Source: Endotrypanum monterogeii (taxonomy: Eukaryota > Euglenozoa > Kinetoplastea > Trypanosomatida > Trypanosomatidae). Taken from it: a stretch of DNA of 64,000 bases. The DNA lies in assembly GCA_000333855.2 (NCBI GenBank), contig CM007339.1:1-64000 (forward strand). Reading direction: 5' to 3'. Below the pieces are notes generated by a model, which saw only the letters and a program-made list of their open reading frames with translations, made no database searches and was not told where the DNA came from. Shown piece by piece: positions 21,229 to 31,633 of this stretch (position 1 is its first letter; every line of letters starts with the position of its first letter). The translations under genes were made by a program, and so were the position numbers.

Positions 21229-22201
21229 CACAGAATCCCCTGTGGTATAAGGCGTTAGTGATGTAAACGTAAACAACTCCTGCAACCAGGAAAAAAAGGA
21301 AAGCAGCCAAGAAGGGGAGCGTCGCAACACAAGGCCAATGGCTCACGCCTCGAAGGAAATCTGTGTGTGTGTGTGTGTGTCTGTGTGAAGAAAAAAGGGA
21401 GTACAATAAGACCGGCAGGCAGCACTGAGCAAAAGCAAAACAAAAAAAGGAAACGGTAGATCAACAAAACTACAACTGCCTGCGTCAACTGAAGACGTGG
21501 GGGGCACACACAGAGACGTTCACGTACCGTAGGTGCCCCAAGTGACCCGCATGCGTGGGGAGACAGGGAAGTACAAAATCAACACAACGGCGCACCGAGT
21601 CAATTTTTGTTGAATGTACGAAAAGGGGGAAAAAGCGTGGGGAAGTTGGAGTCTCTCCGAGATCCGGCGGAGGAGGGTTGCCTGGATACAGTGATAAGCT
21701 GAAGATACCGTCTGTCACCAATGGTGCGCCAACGGATGCCTTGTTTGTTGATGGACACCGAGAAAGCAATCTAGGAAGTGTTTTTTCCCAATGTTACGGT
21801 ACAGGCGTTATAAAAAAAAATTTGGTTGCAACAATCACTCTAGATATTTTTTTTTTTGCTCAAGCTGAATATCGGCATGGCCACCATCACCGCTGTTGTG
21901 TGCGACTCAGCACACTGGCATAGAAACCGGCAAGAAATTCAGAGATTGTGGAGGGAGAACAAAAAAGGGGAGGGAGCGAGCACGAAAAGAGATGTAGTGA
22001 GTTGAAGAGAACAAAACGAAGAGCCTAGAACATGCAATAAAAAAAAAACAGGTACAATGGCCGCAGCCGAGTGCTTTGCACATACTGTGGCCCATACTCA
22101 GTTCACATTGGCTCCCTCACGTGTTGCACAGCAAAACAGAACCAGAGGGATGAGGGGAAAACGAGAGCAGCTGTCAGAGGAAAAACAAAAAAAAAATGGC
22201 A
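21229..22201. other. Intergenic region with (TG)n tract
   Basis: No gene is seen apart from the splice signal noted separately. A (TG)n tract lies at about 21361-21387 with A- or T-runs near 21812-21822, 21849-21859 and 22040-22049. Confidence 0.6.
21279..21297 (-). promoter_or_regulatory. Candidate trans-splice acceptor for the clathrin light chain gene
   Basis: On the minus strand a pyrimidine tract (TCCTTTTTTTCCTGGTTGC) is followed by AG at 21281-21280, 50 bases before the chosen ATG. This fits spliced-leader addition and argues against the longer upstream reading frame. Confidence 0.5.
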
Positions 22202-22888
22202 TCAAGTCAGACTGGCGACTAGGGTGATAATAACGACAGTCATTACGATGAGCAGGGCACCGCCAATACATCCAATTTTTCGACATGACCGCTGCCGACC
22301 TGAGGCACTTTGAATCTGTTCGTGACCGCGCTCGATGAGAGAATGGGACTCCGTCACATTGGTCGAGACGTGATCAAGGCCTTCCTGTTGCTGATGCACC
22401 AACGAGTAAAACTCTTGAATTGTTGCTTTAAGGTCTATTACATCCGACTCAATTTCACGCGCACTCGCCAACTTCTCGCGCTGAATCGCCTCCTCTGTGT
22501 GAAACCCTGTCATGTCAAAAGAGCGTACCTCTCGAAGCGTGAGCTGTGACTCAACAGACTTGAGGGGCCCCTCCCCGATGTCGCCTGGATCCGTCTGTCG
22601 AAGCGTGTGCTGTTCACGACGACTGGCCTCTGCATTGAAGAACTCAAACTCTGCTTTCACTTGTGTGTACTGACGCCTCAACGACTCAAGATCTAGATCT
22701 GTATCATTGGGGATTCCTTCGACACGTCGATTGCACTGCTGTACCAGAAGCCGGGTGTGACGAAGCCTGTCACGGGCGATGGCGTCCCGGCCCGTACCCA
22801 GCTCTTTCATGGAGTTTTTTACATCACCACACGCCTTGGCGAGTTGCTGAATACACCGTGAAAAGGTCTCACCATCCTCGGATGACAT
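22202..22888 (-). CDS. Qa-SNARE (syntaxin 7/Pep12-like)
   Basis: Predicted endomembrane t-SNARE of 228 residues. An N-terminal helical region (about 5-90) corresponds to a short Habc-like bundle. The SNARE motif runs from about 138 to 198 (IQREKLASAREIESDVIDLK onward), with a zero-layer glutamine at about Q167 in LVHQQQEGLD, the counterpart of LVHEQGDxID in animal syntaxins. One C-terminal anchor follows (about 206-226). It is shorter than typical syntaxins (around 260-300 residues). The start ATG at 22888 is the first in frame. Endosomal/lysosomal location is suggested by the Pep12/syntaxin-7-like motif but is inference. Confidence 0.88.
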   Translation of the reverse strand: MSSEDGETFSRCIQQLAKACGDVKNSMKELGTGRDAIARDRLRHTRLLVQQCNRRVEGIPNDTDLDLESLRRQYTQVKAEFEFFNAEASRREQHTLRQTDPGDIGEGPLKSVESQLTLREVRSFDMTGFHTEEAIQREKLASAREIESDVIDLKATIQEFYSLVHQQQEGLDHVSTNVTESHSLIERGHEQIQSASGRQRSCRKIGCIGGALLIVMTVVIITLVASLT

Positions 22889-23933
22889 TGAGCTGCGTCG
22901 CGCTTCCGTGCGCTGAGCAACACCTGCGTATCAGTTGTGTGTTGCTCCGTTTTTTTTTTTGATGTGACGTCCCGGCAAAGTGAGCACGTCTCGCTTACCT
23001 AATACTCCCCACCCACCCCCACCCACAAGAGAACATACGCGGGATAGACTCTCACACGACAGCGGAGGAACGCAGACTCAGAGGAATATAACAACGAGCA
23101 CAGGGGCAAAAAGAAGGTGAAGCAAGACACTTGCGTAGGGAAATGTGAGCAGCCACGCGAAAGAACCTTGAAAAAAAAAACTGCCGAATACGGCGGACAA
23201 GAGCAGCTGAGGGGCTCTTTATTTCCATTAAAACTGCGATGTCGATAATATGTGTGTTTGCGTGTTTGCACATACATACGCCAACGTATGTGATGGAGAG
23301 AAGCCACAAAGGGAAAAGATCGCTTTTTTGAAATTCAAGAGCGCGTAGATACACCAAGGCACGAGTGGGTTTCAGTGAGTGTTTGGCGGGCCGGTTGCTT
23401 CAGTATCTCAACTGCGTGAAGACTAGCAGCGCTGCACGACGAAGATGTGAATCGCCCTGGAATGCTAACTCTTCTCCGGTGGAAGTCTTCAAGATGTGAC
23501 CTTCGATAGGCATCACCTGGATGCACACCCCCATCTAAGTTATTGTTCGTCGTTGCTGGGCGGGTGAGGATGGTAGTGAGAACAAATTCCCCTCACACCA
23601 GCCATGTTTATCATTCCAAGACAGAGACACAACATGCAAAGATGCGCAAAATAAGCCAATAGCTGAGTTATGGTCCCCAATAGAAAGAAGAAGCTCACCC
23701 ACAGGGAAAAACAAATCGGCAGATGAAGAAGCAAAATAGCCCACACTTCAAACCGTCGTTACGTGTGTTCAAGGCGCCACACGGGTGGTCTCGTGAAAAA
23801 ACAGCCGAGACGAAAAGTTTGCAAGCGGAAGGCAGCCGCTCTTGAGAGGGGAGACCCATACACGCAGTCACGTTTTGATGTAGTGAGAAGGCCAACATAT
23901 AGAACTCCAATGAAAAAATGCAGCACCGAAAAT
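22889..23933. other. Intergenic region
   Basis: No gene is seen. A poly-T run at 22951-22960 and an A-run at 23170-23180 are present. Open frames on both strands are short and unlike proteins. Confidence 0.6.
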
Positions 23934-24695
23934 TTAACTGCTACCCAGTGCGTGACCACGTCCCCAGTTGTGCGAGCTGCTGCTCCCCTGCTGAGCCCCG
24001 CCCCGCCGCGCAGCCTGAAAGCGAGGATCGTACGGGTGAATCTCAGGACCCAGGGAACCTAAACGAGGCGGCGAGTGTGAAAACTGGCGTCGCAGCCACA
24101 TTGGTGTCTCCAGCCACCGCTGGTTGTGTGAAAGTGGCAAGACGTCTTTGAAGAAGACGTAGGTGTGTCCGGCTACTATACCAAGAATGTCAGCAAGCAT
24201 CCCCTGACCCATCACTAGGTGTAAGGCCATCAGCACCCACGGAAAGACGGACGAGTGGAAAGCAAATCCAAAAAGAGTCAGCTGTTGCTCTGGGTGGCGC
24301 TTGCAGAAAATCCAACACAGCGCCATAAGTAACGAGAAACTTGTCACGTAGACGTGTAAAAAAAGACCTATAGCAGAAAGGACGCCCACCAGCAGCAAAA
24401 ACATGTACAACATGTCGGCGGTCTTGCCTTTGAAATCACCCTCCTCGTTGTTTTTGACATAAGTGACGAATGTCGCCACAGTCATGAGCCACGGAAAAGA
24501 GAAATTGCCGAGGTAAAAAGCAGCCGTTACAAACCGCCACACCTGCAGCGAGGTGATCGCTTCGGAGGTCAGGATCACCGAGCCGACGCCTATTAAGTTG
24601 ACGGAGCAGGCGGCAGACAGGCCCACTGACCCGACAAGAGAAGCACGGGTAACGAGTCCCAGCCGATTGAACCAGTCCCCGAAGTTTTGCGACAT
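23934..24695 (-). CDS. Derlin (Der1-like ER-associated degradation protein)
   Basis: Derlins are rhomboid-fold pseudoproteases of the ER membrane that help extract misfolded proteins for degradation. The 253-residue protein has several hydrophobic segments between about 15 and 185. It carries the family's QVWRFVTAAFYLG (about 51-63), the LFGFAFHSSVFPWVLMALHLVMG region and GHTYVFFKDVLP. The C-terminal tail is basic and ends in HNWGRGHALGSS, which matches the SHP box that binds the p97/VCP ATPase (animal derlin-1 ends in a very similar NWGQGFRLG). The frame extends one codon upstream via GTG; the ATG is at 24695. Confidence 0.95.
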   Translation of the reverse strand: MSQNFGDWFNRLGLVTRASLVGSVGLSAACSVNLIGVGSVILTSEAITSLQVWRFVTAAFYLGNFSFPWLMTVATFVTYVKNNEEGDFKGKTADMLYMFLLLVGVLSAIGLFLHVYVTSFSLLMALCWIFCKRHPEQQLTLFGFAFHSSVFPWVLMALHLVMGQGMLADILGIVAGHTYVFFKDVLPLSHNQRWLETPMWLRRQFSHSPPRLGSLGPEIHPYDPRFQAARRGGAQQGSSSSHNWGRGHALGSS

Positions 24696-24956
24696 CACTC
24701 CAAATCTTTCAGCACACCGACCCTATACGTACGTGATCGAGCTGACGGGTACTTTTTATCTCGTGGTTTCTTGAACTAGAATGATTGCAAACAGGTGTGT
24801 GGATATGATTTTGGTGCGCGAGCGTTCATGTGAAGTTGTGATCAAGAGAAAGGGGAGGGGGAAAAAAATTGCTTTGGCCGAATGCGAGACAAAATCAAGA
24901 TTACATTCACCACAAGAAAAAAAAAAGCAGCCCAACTCCGGGAAAAAAAACCTTGA

Positions 24957-24987
<31 letters not shown>

Positions 24988-25890
24988 GATCTCCATCTCA
25001 CCATATACCGCACTCTCCAAGTACGGAGGACTGCCACAGCACTGTGGCAGGAGTATACAACTAAAGGCGAGGAATCATGTAACTGAGAACTTCCTTTTGA
25101 CGAAGCTTCGATTGAGAAACGTCTGTCAAGTCATATCCCTCGATATTTCCTATCAAAAGACACGATCACCGATGGCCTAAAATACCAGAAGGTTCGCTAA
25201 ATGAGCGAAGCAGCGAGTGAAGGAGACGCATAATGAGCTCTGCATTATTCTCCATGGTGCTGCAAAATTTTCGGACTTGTCTTGCAGTTTTTTTTTTTGC
25301 CTTTCTCGGTTTCCTGTGCTCTTAGACAAAACCCACACAAATACGCGTTACGCATCCATGAAATACACACCCACACGCGCACGCGCACACATACACATAC
25401 AAATGTGCGTATGGAGAACAATGAGGCAAGAAAGTGATTATACAAAAAAAACGACACACAGACGGGCAGAAAATTGACCAATAAAGCACTGGCAAACCAC
25501 AGTAGAAAAAGATCAACAGCGAGGATAGAAGCGCGCGGCGCCAGAAACCCAAATGTGAGAAAGCTAGAAAAAACGCGAGAGACAAGAAGAACACAAGAGA
25601 GAAACTCTAGGAAAAGAAACGAAAATACAAGGGAAGAAGGGCAAAAATGATGATAGGAACAACACCAAATGCACTGTAGTGAAATTTATGAAACCAATGC
25701 GAACCCAAACAATGAGTGCAAGCGGCCAACGACGAGGAAAGAAAACCTGAAAGCGTAGAGAGATGAAGAGCAGCAGCAGCAGCAGCGGATGCGGAAAAAC
25801 TGGTGCGAGAAGGGACGAGAATAATAGGCTATCACGGTGAAGACCCTCGGCCGCAGTATCTGCATTCATTCCGTCACACACAGTCACATT
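24696..25890. other. Intergenic region with (CA)n tracts
   Basis: No gene is seen. A (CA)n tract lies at 24957-24985, with a weaker one around 25366-25402, and (CAG)n at about 25771-25787. A-runs sit at about 24919-24928 and 24942-24949. Confidence 0.6.
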
Positions 25891-27786
25891 TCAGCCAAGT
25901 TTTTTTACTTGAGAGGCGCGTACAAACACACCCTTGCCCTTGGGGCACGTGAAGTACTGTTTTTTGTCAATGAAGGAAGAGCCGTCGTTTGTCCCTTCAT
26001 TTCCTTCTAACATCTCCAGCCCGATCCAGATGCCGGCACCGAAAGCGGTTGACCCATTGAACCGAACGATAGCACGACACCCCTTGTATGTGACCTGGTC
26101 GCCAAGGTGCAGCTCGTTGGCAGGGTTCACAGCGTTTGTCGGGTGCGAAACACTGGAGTTAGTGCCATTGACAGAACCTAAGGCTGCGCTGCCGTGCGGA
26201 GTACGCGATCGATTAGTGGCACTGTGAGCTGGTGTGGTCGACCGTGTCGGGGTGGCACCACGAGTGGCCAATGTGGTTCGCCCCAAAGAACCCGAGCGAG
26301 CGCCCGTGGTACGAGACGGCGTTACACTGCGAGCAGGGGTCGTGCCGCCAGCACGCGCAGGAGTGCCACGACGCACCGCGGCGCCGCCGGCACTCCGCGC
26401 CAGTGGACTTCTTCCGCGTGGAGCAGAGGAACGAGGAGGAACAGACCCGACGCTGCTGCTTTCACGGCTGCCTATGCGGCGATGAGTAACAACGCGCGCA
26501 GGCGAGGAAACACGACCCGTCAACGCGGGAGAGCGCGTGCTACGCGGCCGCGATAGCCCGTTTGGTGTCTGCGCACGGCGAGACGGTGTGCGAGTTTCTT
26601 GGGAGACGGGGTGCTCTGCCTCGCGAGCCTGGTCCCGCTCCGCTCGGAGCGCAGAAATCTCGCCCTGCAGCTTTGCCATGCAAATGCGCAAGCGACGAGC
26701 CTCTTCGTCGAAGCGCGCGGCAGCCGACTGAACGTCTGATGAAATGACGCTCGCCCGCAGCTGCGCTGCCACGACGGAGCCGCGGTGCACTACCACGTCA
26801 GTAAGCCATGGGTGGCTGAGAGCGGCGTATAATGGGGTGCGCTTACTGGGATCCTTGTTTAGTAGGGTCTGAACGAAATCCCATGCCAGCGGCGAGATGT
26901 TTGAGGGCTTCGGGAGCGGTGTGCTCATTATCGTACGAAAAACCTCCTTTTCCGACGCGTTCGATCCTGGCGAGTAGGGAAAACTACCAGAGAGCGTTAT
27001 GTATGTGACGACACCAATCGACCATGTATCCGCGTTGAAGCCATCGTAGTGAGTCTGCGTGAACTTGGCGTAAAACATCTCGGGGGAACCGTAGCGAGGT
27101 GTGCCGATAACATCTGAACAAACCACACGCTTGCCGAGAAGACGCTCGCACCCGGGGTACGGCATCATCAACGCTGTCAAGTCAAGTGGGTCTTGCAGAG
27201 AGTCACCCGTGCACACGCCGCGTGAACGCTTTGCTAGGCCAAAATCTGTCAACTTAATATTGTCATCCTCGCTTACCAATAAGTTTTCAGGTTTGATGTC
27301 GCGGTGAATGATATCGTGTAAATGGCAATGCAATACGGCCTTGATGGTCTGATAGGTGTAGAGTTTTGCCTTGTCCTCACTCAGCTTGCCGCTGGCGGAA
27401 TGCAAAATAAGCTCACATAAGTCACCACACTGAACTTTTTCGAAGAAGAGCAGAAACTGCTTATCCGTCTCTACGTACTCCAGAAATGTGACCACATTTT
27501 CGTGGGGTGGAATGTGCCTCAGCACGTCGATTTCTCGCTTGATTTCCGCCATAGCCATCTCAACATCGCCCTTGGCGAGGGAGATGAGGTACTCTTTCTC
27601 AATGATCTTCACAACGTATTTCATTCCAGCACGCGACCCTGGTGGAATATACGGATGAATCGGTGTGCACACCTTGACAACGCTGTAGGCACCCCGGCCA
27701 ACGATGTTGGAATCCTGAATGGTGTATTTACCCTCCACAGTAACGTTGGCACCGGTGCTCACGGCATCTTCAGTACTGGGCTGCAT
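25891..27786 (-). CDS. Ser/Thr protein kinase fused to a CAP-Gly domain
   Basis: The 631-residue protein joins an active-looking kinase to a microtubule plus-end domain. Kinase (about 20-328): glycine loop GRGAYSVV (30-37), lysine K60, HRDIKPEN (161-168), DFG (181-183), a long activation segment with an insertion of roughly 30 residues, then GTPRYGSPE (228-236) and the C-lobe ending in HPWL. A short coiled coil (about 355-390) and a basic Ser/Thr/Pro/Arg linker (395-550) with many TP-x-R motifs follow. Residues 560-630 form a CAP-Gly domain: GDQVTYKGCRAIVRFNG, GIWIGLEM, GTNDG in place of the usual GKNDG, and KGVFVRASQV. CAP-Gly domains bind the C-terminal EEY/F of tubulin and EB proteins. The basic linker could add microtubule affinity. 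A cytoskeletal kinase is the natural reading. Confidence 0.93.
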   Translation of the reverse strand: MQPSTEDAVSTGANVTVEGKYTIQDSNIVGRGAYSVVKVCTPIHPYIPPGSRAGMKYVVKIIEKEYLISLAKGDVEMAMAEIKREIDVLRHIPPHENVVTFLEYVETDKQFLLFFEKVQCGDLCELILHSASGKLSEDKAKLYTYQTIKAVLHCHLHDIIHRDIKPENLLVSEDDNIKLTDFGLAKRSRGVCTGDSLQDPLDLTALMMPYPGCERLLGKRVVCSDVIGTPRYGSPEMFYAKFTQTHYDGFNADTWSIGVVTYITLSGSFPYSPGSNASEKEVFRTIMSTPLPKPSNISPLAWDFVQTLLNKDPSKRTPLYAALSHPWLTDVVVHRGSVVAAQLRASVISSDVQSAAARFDEEARRLRICMAKLQGEISALRAERDQAREAEHPVSQETRTPSRRAQTPNGLSRPRSTRSPALTGRVSSPARVVTHRRIGSRESSSVGSVPPRSSAPRGRSPLARSAGGAAVRRGTPARAGGTTPARSVTPSRTTGARSGSLGRTTLATRGATPTRSTTPAHSATNRSRTPHGSAALGSVNGTNSSVSHPTNAVNPANELHLGDQVTYKGCRAIVRFNGSTAFGAGIWIGLEMLEGNEGTNDGSSFIDKKQYFTCPKGKGVFVRASQVKKLG

Positions 27787-27810
27787 GGCTAGGCGAGTCT
27801 ATTTTCTTTC

Positions 27811-27841
27811 CTATGAGAGCAGGCAACAAAAAAAAAAAAAT
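27811..27841 (-). promoter_or_regulatory. Trans-splice acceptor of the kinase/CAP-Gly gene
   Basis: On the minus strand a run of about 14 T is followed by GTTGCCTGCTCTCAT and then AG at 27812-27811, 24 bases before the start codon. It is the clearest example in the window of the pyrimidine tract plus AG that directs spliced-leader addition. Confidence 0.65.
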
Positions 27842-28265
27842 TGCCGCGATATGGTGCCCTGCGAAATCGTATCAACCGACTCCCAGTGAAAATAATAATA
27901 TCAGCTAAGGAGTTTGAATGAGAAGCGTGAATATCAGATGAAGCACGCCTCCGTGCGGTTGCTTGTGCTTGTGGAAGCGTATTGATGTACAGCTCCTCTA
28001 CTCCCAACCCCCCCCCCTTCCGATGTTGAAGACAGTACGAAAGAAATCAGTATGGTACTGTACAAGTTCACTTCTTATTTAGGAAAGGGGGAGTGATATT
28101 TTTCAGTCCTTTTTTGATATCTCGACGCTAAGGAGAGATCACTTAGCAAAGAGAGGGCACGCACAACAAAGGGCCAAACCACACGCACGCACCGATAAGG
28201 AAGGGTCCCGCAATCACAGACGTGTGGCGTGGGGGGTAAAGAGGAAGCGATGGGAACTCTTTTAC

Positions 28266-28349
28266 GGGTGGGTGGGTGTGTGTGGGTGTGTGGGTGTGTG
28301 GGTGTGGGTGTGGGTGTGGGTGTGGGTGTGGGTGTGGGTGTGGGTGTGT
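28266..28349. repeat. G-rich (GGGTGT)n satellite
   Basis: About 84 bases of GGGTGG, GGGTGT and related units, with nearly all G on the plus strand. Many closely spaced GGG runs make G-quadruplex formation possible on that strand. Confidence 0.85.
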
Positions 28350-29304
28350 TTTACGAGTGTAAACGCGAAGAAACGATGGGGAGACGGTGAGACAGTAATG
28401 TCGCAAAGACTACATTCAGTGCAATGAGGACGGAGAGTTCGGAGATGTGTCGAAAATCTTTTCAGCACGCGTCGCTGATGCACTCCTAGTGACATTTTTT
28501 TTAAGCGCATTACAAGACCGCATTTTCGTCAGTTTTTCTTTGCGGAATAGACCCCGGGCTACCCGAAGCATAAGACAGAAAGAGGGGCCCAGCAAATCTT
28601 GGTGATACAGAACGGTGCGACTACGACGACGTGTACAAAGAAAAAAAAAGCGCGGAACTTGTTCGTTGACACAAACGTCTCGCGACGTAAATGGATAAAA
28701 GCACGAATGCCCTCGTCGCTCAGTACACACAGCGTGAGCGAATCATACATCACGTACTGTATACGCTCCACTTTGTATCCCCTTTCACTTCAAGTTTATC
28801 AAGAGCCTTTCGGTCGCGTCATCTTCTTGTATCCGTATGTAGCCACGCTTCATGTGTGTAGTGGCTCGCAATTAGTTGCGTGCGTGTAGATGTCAGTCGC
28901 GATTTCTTTCCACCTTTCTCTTGTTCCTCTGCAGATTCTGACGCATCTACACACTGACTGTGCCCCCCTCCCGCTAAGCACATCTTAGGTGCATCAACTG
29001 CCGTTTTCAAGAAGAATCGAGTGTCAGTGGTGCACACTGACGGTGATAACGCGCGCGTAGACCAAGACCCGAAGATGTACGAAAAACGATAGCCAAGTGA
29101 AAGAAATGTGAAACGAGAAACCCAGGGTGACGCACAGGACCGCCGTCCACGAGCACGTGCACACTCAGGCAAAGAAACAAACCCGTAGCGTATGCCTGGA
29201 GACCCTAAAAACCACCGCGCCAACGAGAGGACCGTCAAGAACTGGCGGAGAGCAGCTCAGATTTCGAAACAGATACGAGGGTAAGCAACGACCACACACA
29301 TACG

Positions 29305-29342
<38 letters not shown>

Positions 29343-30162
29343 CCACTAAGACTGCAAAAAGGTCGACAACTAGAAAACAAATGAAAGAAGAGCGCCTTAC
29401 ATAGAAAGACAATCCGGGGTGAGTGAGTGTGGTACGGTAGAGGGGGAAGAAAAAAACAGCTCGACCACATGCAGCAACCGCAAGTAAAGCATGTAGCAGA
29501 GAGGAGACAGAAGAAACAAACAGTACACTTGGGCTCATGAGGCAGCGGAGGAGAGACGGGTAACACGTACACCACAGCTCAACAAAGCTCATTCTTATCC
29601 TCTCAGACCCGTCAAACACACACAAAATTCACAAATTCAAAAACACATACGCATAACCAACGCAGACGGTTCACTCATTACCTACCGATTGACTACACGA
29701 AGACGAAACGACAAAAATAAAACGTAAAAATCAACAAAATAACAAATCAGTTGGAGGTATCAATCTCCAACTGATGGAGCGCGAAGAACGCGTTGAACAC
29801 GAAGTAATGTCGAGAAGAAAATAAAGACGGTAACAAAGAGGATGCGCCGCGCGCTTTACCGTGTGATTGCAGTGTCACACACAAGCACAGTCGCAGCTAC
29901 GCTAACCCGCAGTTCAAAAACGACGCAGACTACTGTAAGAGCGACGCGATGGTCAAATCCAGGGGAAGGGAGTGCCCGCTGGGGGCGATGGAGCAGCATC
30001 CAAAGAAAATTGATCATGCACAAAAATGCAATACGAAAAAAATAATAATAATAATGAGCGCGCGACAAAGACATCAAGACGTCTTTTTTCTCTTCCTAAA
30101 CCCGATTCCACCAGCATATTGCAAACCCCTCAACTGTACATATGCTTCCTTTTTAGAATTCG

Positions 30163-30205
30163 TCTGGTGTGCGTGTCCGCCCGGATCGCCAGTCTCGTTC
30201 TTTGG

Positions 30206-30236
<31 letters not shown>

Positions 30237-30721
30237 CACATCGGCATGGCATCGGGAGGGAAGGGGGTGCTCAGTCGTTCTGCGGAGGGACCTCGGTAGT
30301 CCCTCTGTCAGCCAATGCCCAGTCGGCCCGCGGGTAGCGTGCAGTGTCAGGTGCCGATAATTTAGAAGTGTCCGTAGCGATGTATCGCTGCGGATGCCGA
30401 TGGTGGGGCCCTCGATGGTGCCGTGACACCAGGTGCCTGCGACAGGTGCTCACGTTTGTGCCATCCACATGATAGAAAAGGTGACCAAGTGGCGCTATGG
30501 CATAACACGACCAGCCCCCTCTGGTTACTGTTGGGGAGGGAGGGGGCCTGCGCTGCCTGTCCCGCGGCACCGCGTGGCAGGAGGTGGGTACAGCTGGAAA
30601 CAGAGGCCGTGCTTAGATGGCTGAGTCGGTCACTGCGGCAGCGGCCGCCCACTGCCGCTGGGGCACCACGTGGTGGGTCTGTTACGGTTCAGATCAAGGG
30701 CGCTGGTGAAGCGATCCACTG
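30163..30721 (-). mobile_element. SIDER-like degenerate retroposon, copy 1
   Basis: This 559-bp block is an inverted, nearly identical copy of 43338-43896 (I see only scattered single-base differences). It includes a (TG)n tract. Length and position, just downstream of a stop codon where the 3' UTR lies, fit the ~550-bp SIDER elements of Leishmania, truncated relatives of ingi/L1Tc retroposons. Near one end both copies carry CCACCACGTGGTGCC, which from memory resembles part of the ingi/L1Tc 5' signature. If so, this copy reads on the minus strand, sense to the genes. Family assignment is inference. Confidence 0.6.
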
Positions 30722-30790
30722 CAGCAAGATGAAATATTTCTTTTTATTCTTTTGTTTTTCTAGATTGGATGGTTGTCCTCCTTCGCCGTA

Positions 30791-31633
30791 TTAGACTTGG
30801 AGAAACACGTGTTTGAGGAGGGTAGCGGCGGGTGGCCGCTTCGATACATCTCGCTGGAAGCACAAATCTAAGAAGTTGTAAGCATCTTGAGAGCCTAGCT
30901 TCTCCTTGTCCTTTGGCACCGCATCGGGCCAGCCAGTCGACAGCGCCAGTTTGTTCATGATATGCATCACATTGGGCATCGGCGTCCATGGTGCACGACC
31001 CGTGATCATCTCCGCGACAGTGCAGCCCGCTGACCAGATGTCGGCCTTAAATGGATCATAGCCGTCCTCGTCCGTGATCACCTCAGGTGCCATCCAATAC
31101 GGCGTGCCCGCCAGCGTTGCTGTCGCCGCTTTGCGCAGTGTGCCGTGGGTGTTCATAATTTTTGCTTGATCAAAGTCAGCTAGCTTGGCTGTGCCTGTGT
31201 CCATGGAGATGAGCACGTTATCACCCTTGATATCACGGTGGGCGACCTGGTTGCTATGAAGATACTCCAAACCCTGAAACATATGTCGTGCGTACACGCG
31301 CACTACTGCATAAGGCAGGCAGCTATTCGGCAAACTCTTCATGAGCGACGTCACCGAGCCCCCTGTCACAAACTCCAAGTAGACGTAAAGCTTTTTGGGA
31401 GTGCTGTCCGAATCAATGCGACTGTGCAAATAACGAATGACGTTAGGGTGAACCATCTTGCGGTGAATCTCCACCTCCGTGTTTGTCGGAGCATCGTCTG
31501 CGAGCTCCAGTATCTTCACAGCCACAAACCGACCGCTGGGCAGGACACCCACGAAAACAGAGCCAAAGCTGCCAGCGCCAAGCTTCTTGCCTAGCGTCAC
31601 CTTCATCAACTCCTCAGTTGAGATGGCCGCCAT
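30791..31633 (-). CDS. STE-family protein kinase (MAPKKK-like) with DFD motif
   Basis: The protein is a compact kinase of 280 residues with almost no flanking sequence. It has the glycine loop GAGSFGSV (19-26), VAVK with K40, E55 region, HRDIKGDN (132-139), GTPYWMAPE (176-184) and DIWSAGC (198-204), all typical of STE11/STE20 kinases. The metal-binding DFG is replaced by DFD at 153-155 (LADFDQAK). The Asp that binds magnesium is kept, so activity is still possible. The ATG at 31633 precedes the kinase fold directly. No regulatory domain is present, so control is probably by partner proteins or phosphorylation of the activation loop (TATLAGT). Confidence 0.93.
   Translation of the reverse strand: MAAISTEELMKVTLGKKLGAGSFGSVFVGVLPSGRFVAVKILELADDAPTNTEVEIHRKMVHPNVIRYLHSRIDSDSTPKKLYVYLEFVTGGSVTSLMKSLPNSCLPYAVVRVYARHMFQGLEYLHSNQVAHRDIKGDNVLISMDTGTAKLADFDQAKIMNTHGTLRKAATATLAGTPYWMAPEVITDEDGYDPFKADIWSAGCTVAEMITGRAPWTPMPNVMHIMNKLALSTGWPDAVPKDKEKLGSQDAYNFLDLCFQRDVSKRPPAATLLKHVFLQV

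Larger units (their letters stand above)
27787..30790. other. Long intergenic region with G-rich satellite and SIDER-like element
   Basis: Three kilobases without a supported gene. Contents: the splice signal above, a G-rich TGGGTG satellite (28266-28349), a (CA)n/(TA)n compound tract (29306-29342), an AAT run (30040-30056) and the 559-bp dispersed repeat (30163-30721). The last ends 69 bases downstream of the stop codon of the next gene. Confidence 0.65.

Noticed and set aside
28143..28510. Open frames of His-Pro or His-Thr repeats around 28.3 kb
   Set aside because: Translations of the GGGTGT satellite; no independent coding evidence.
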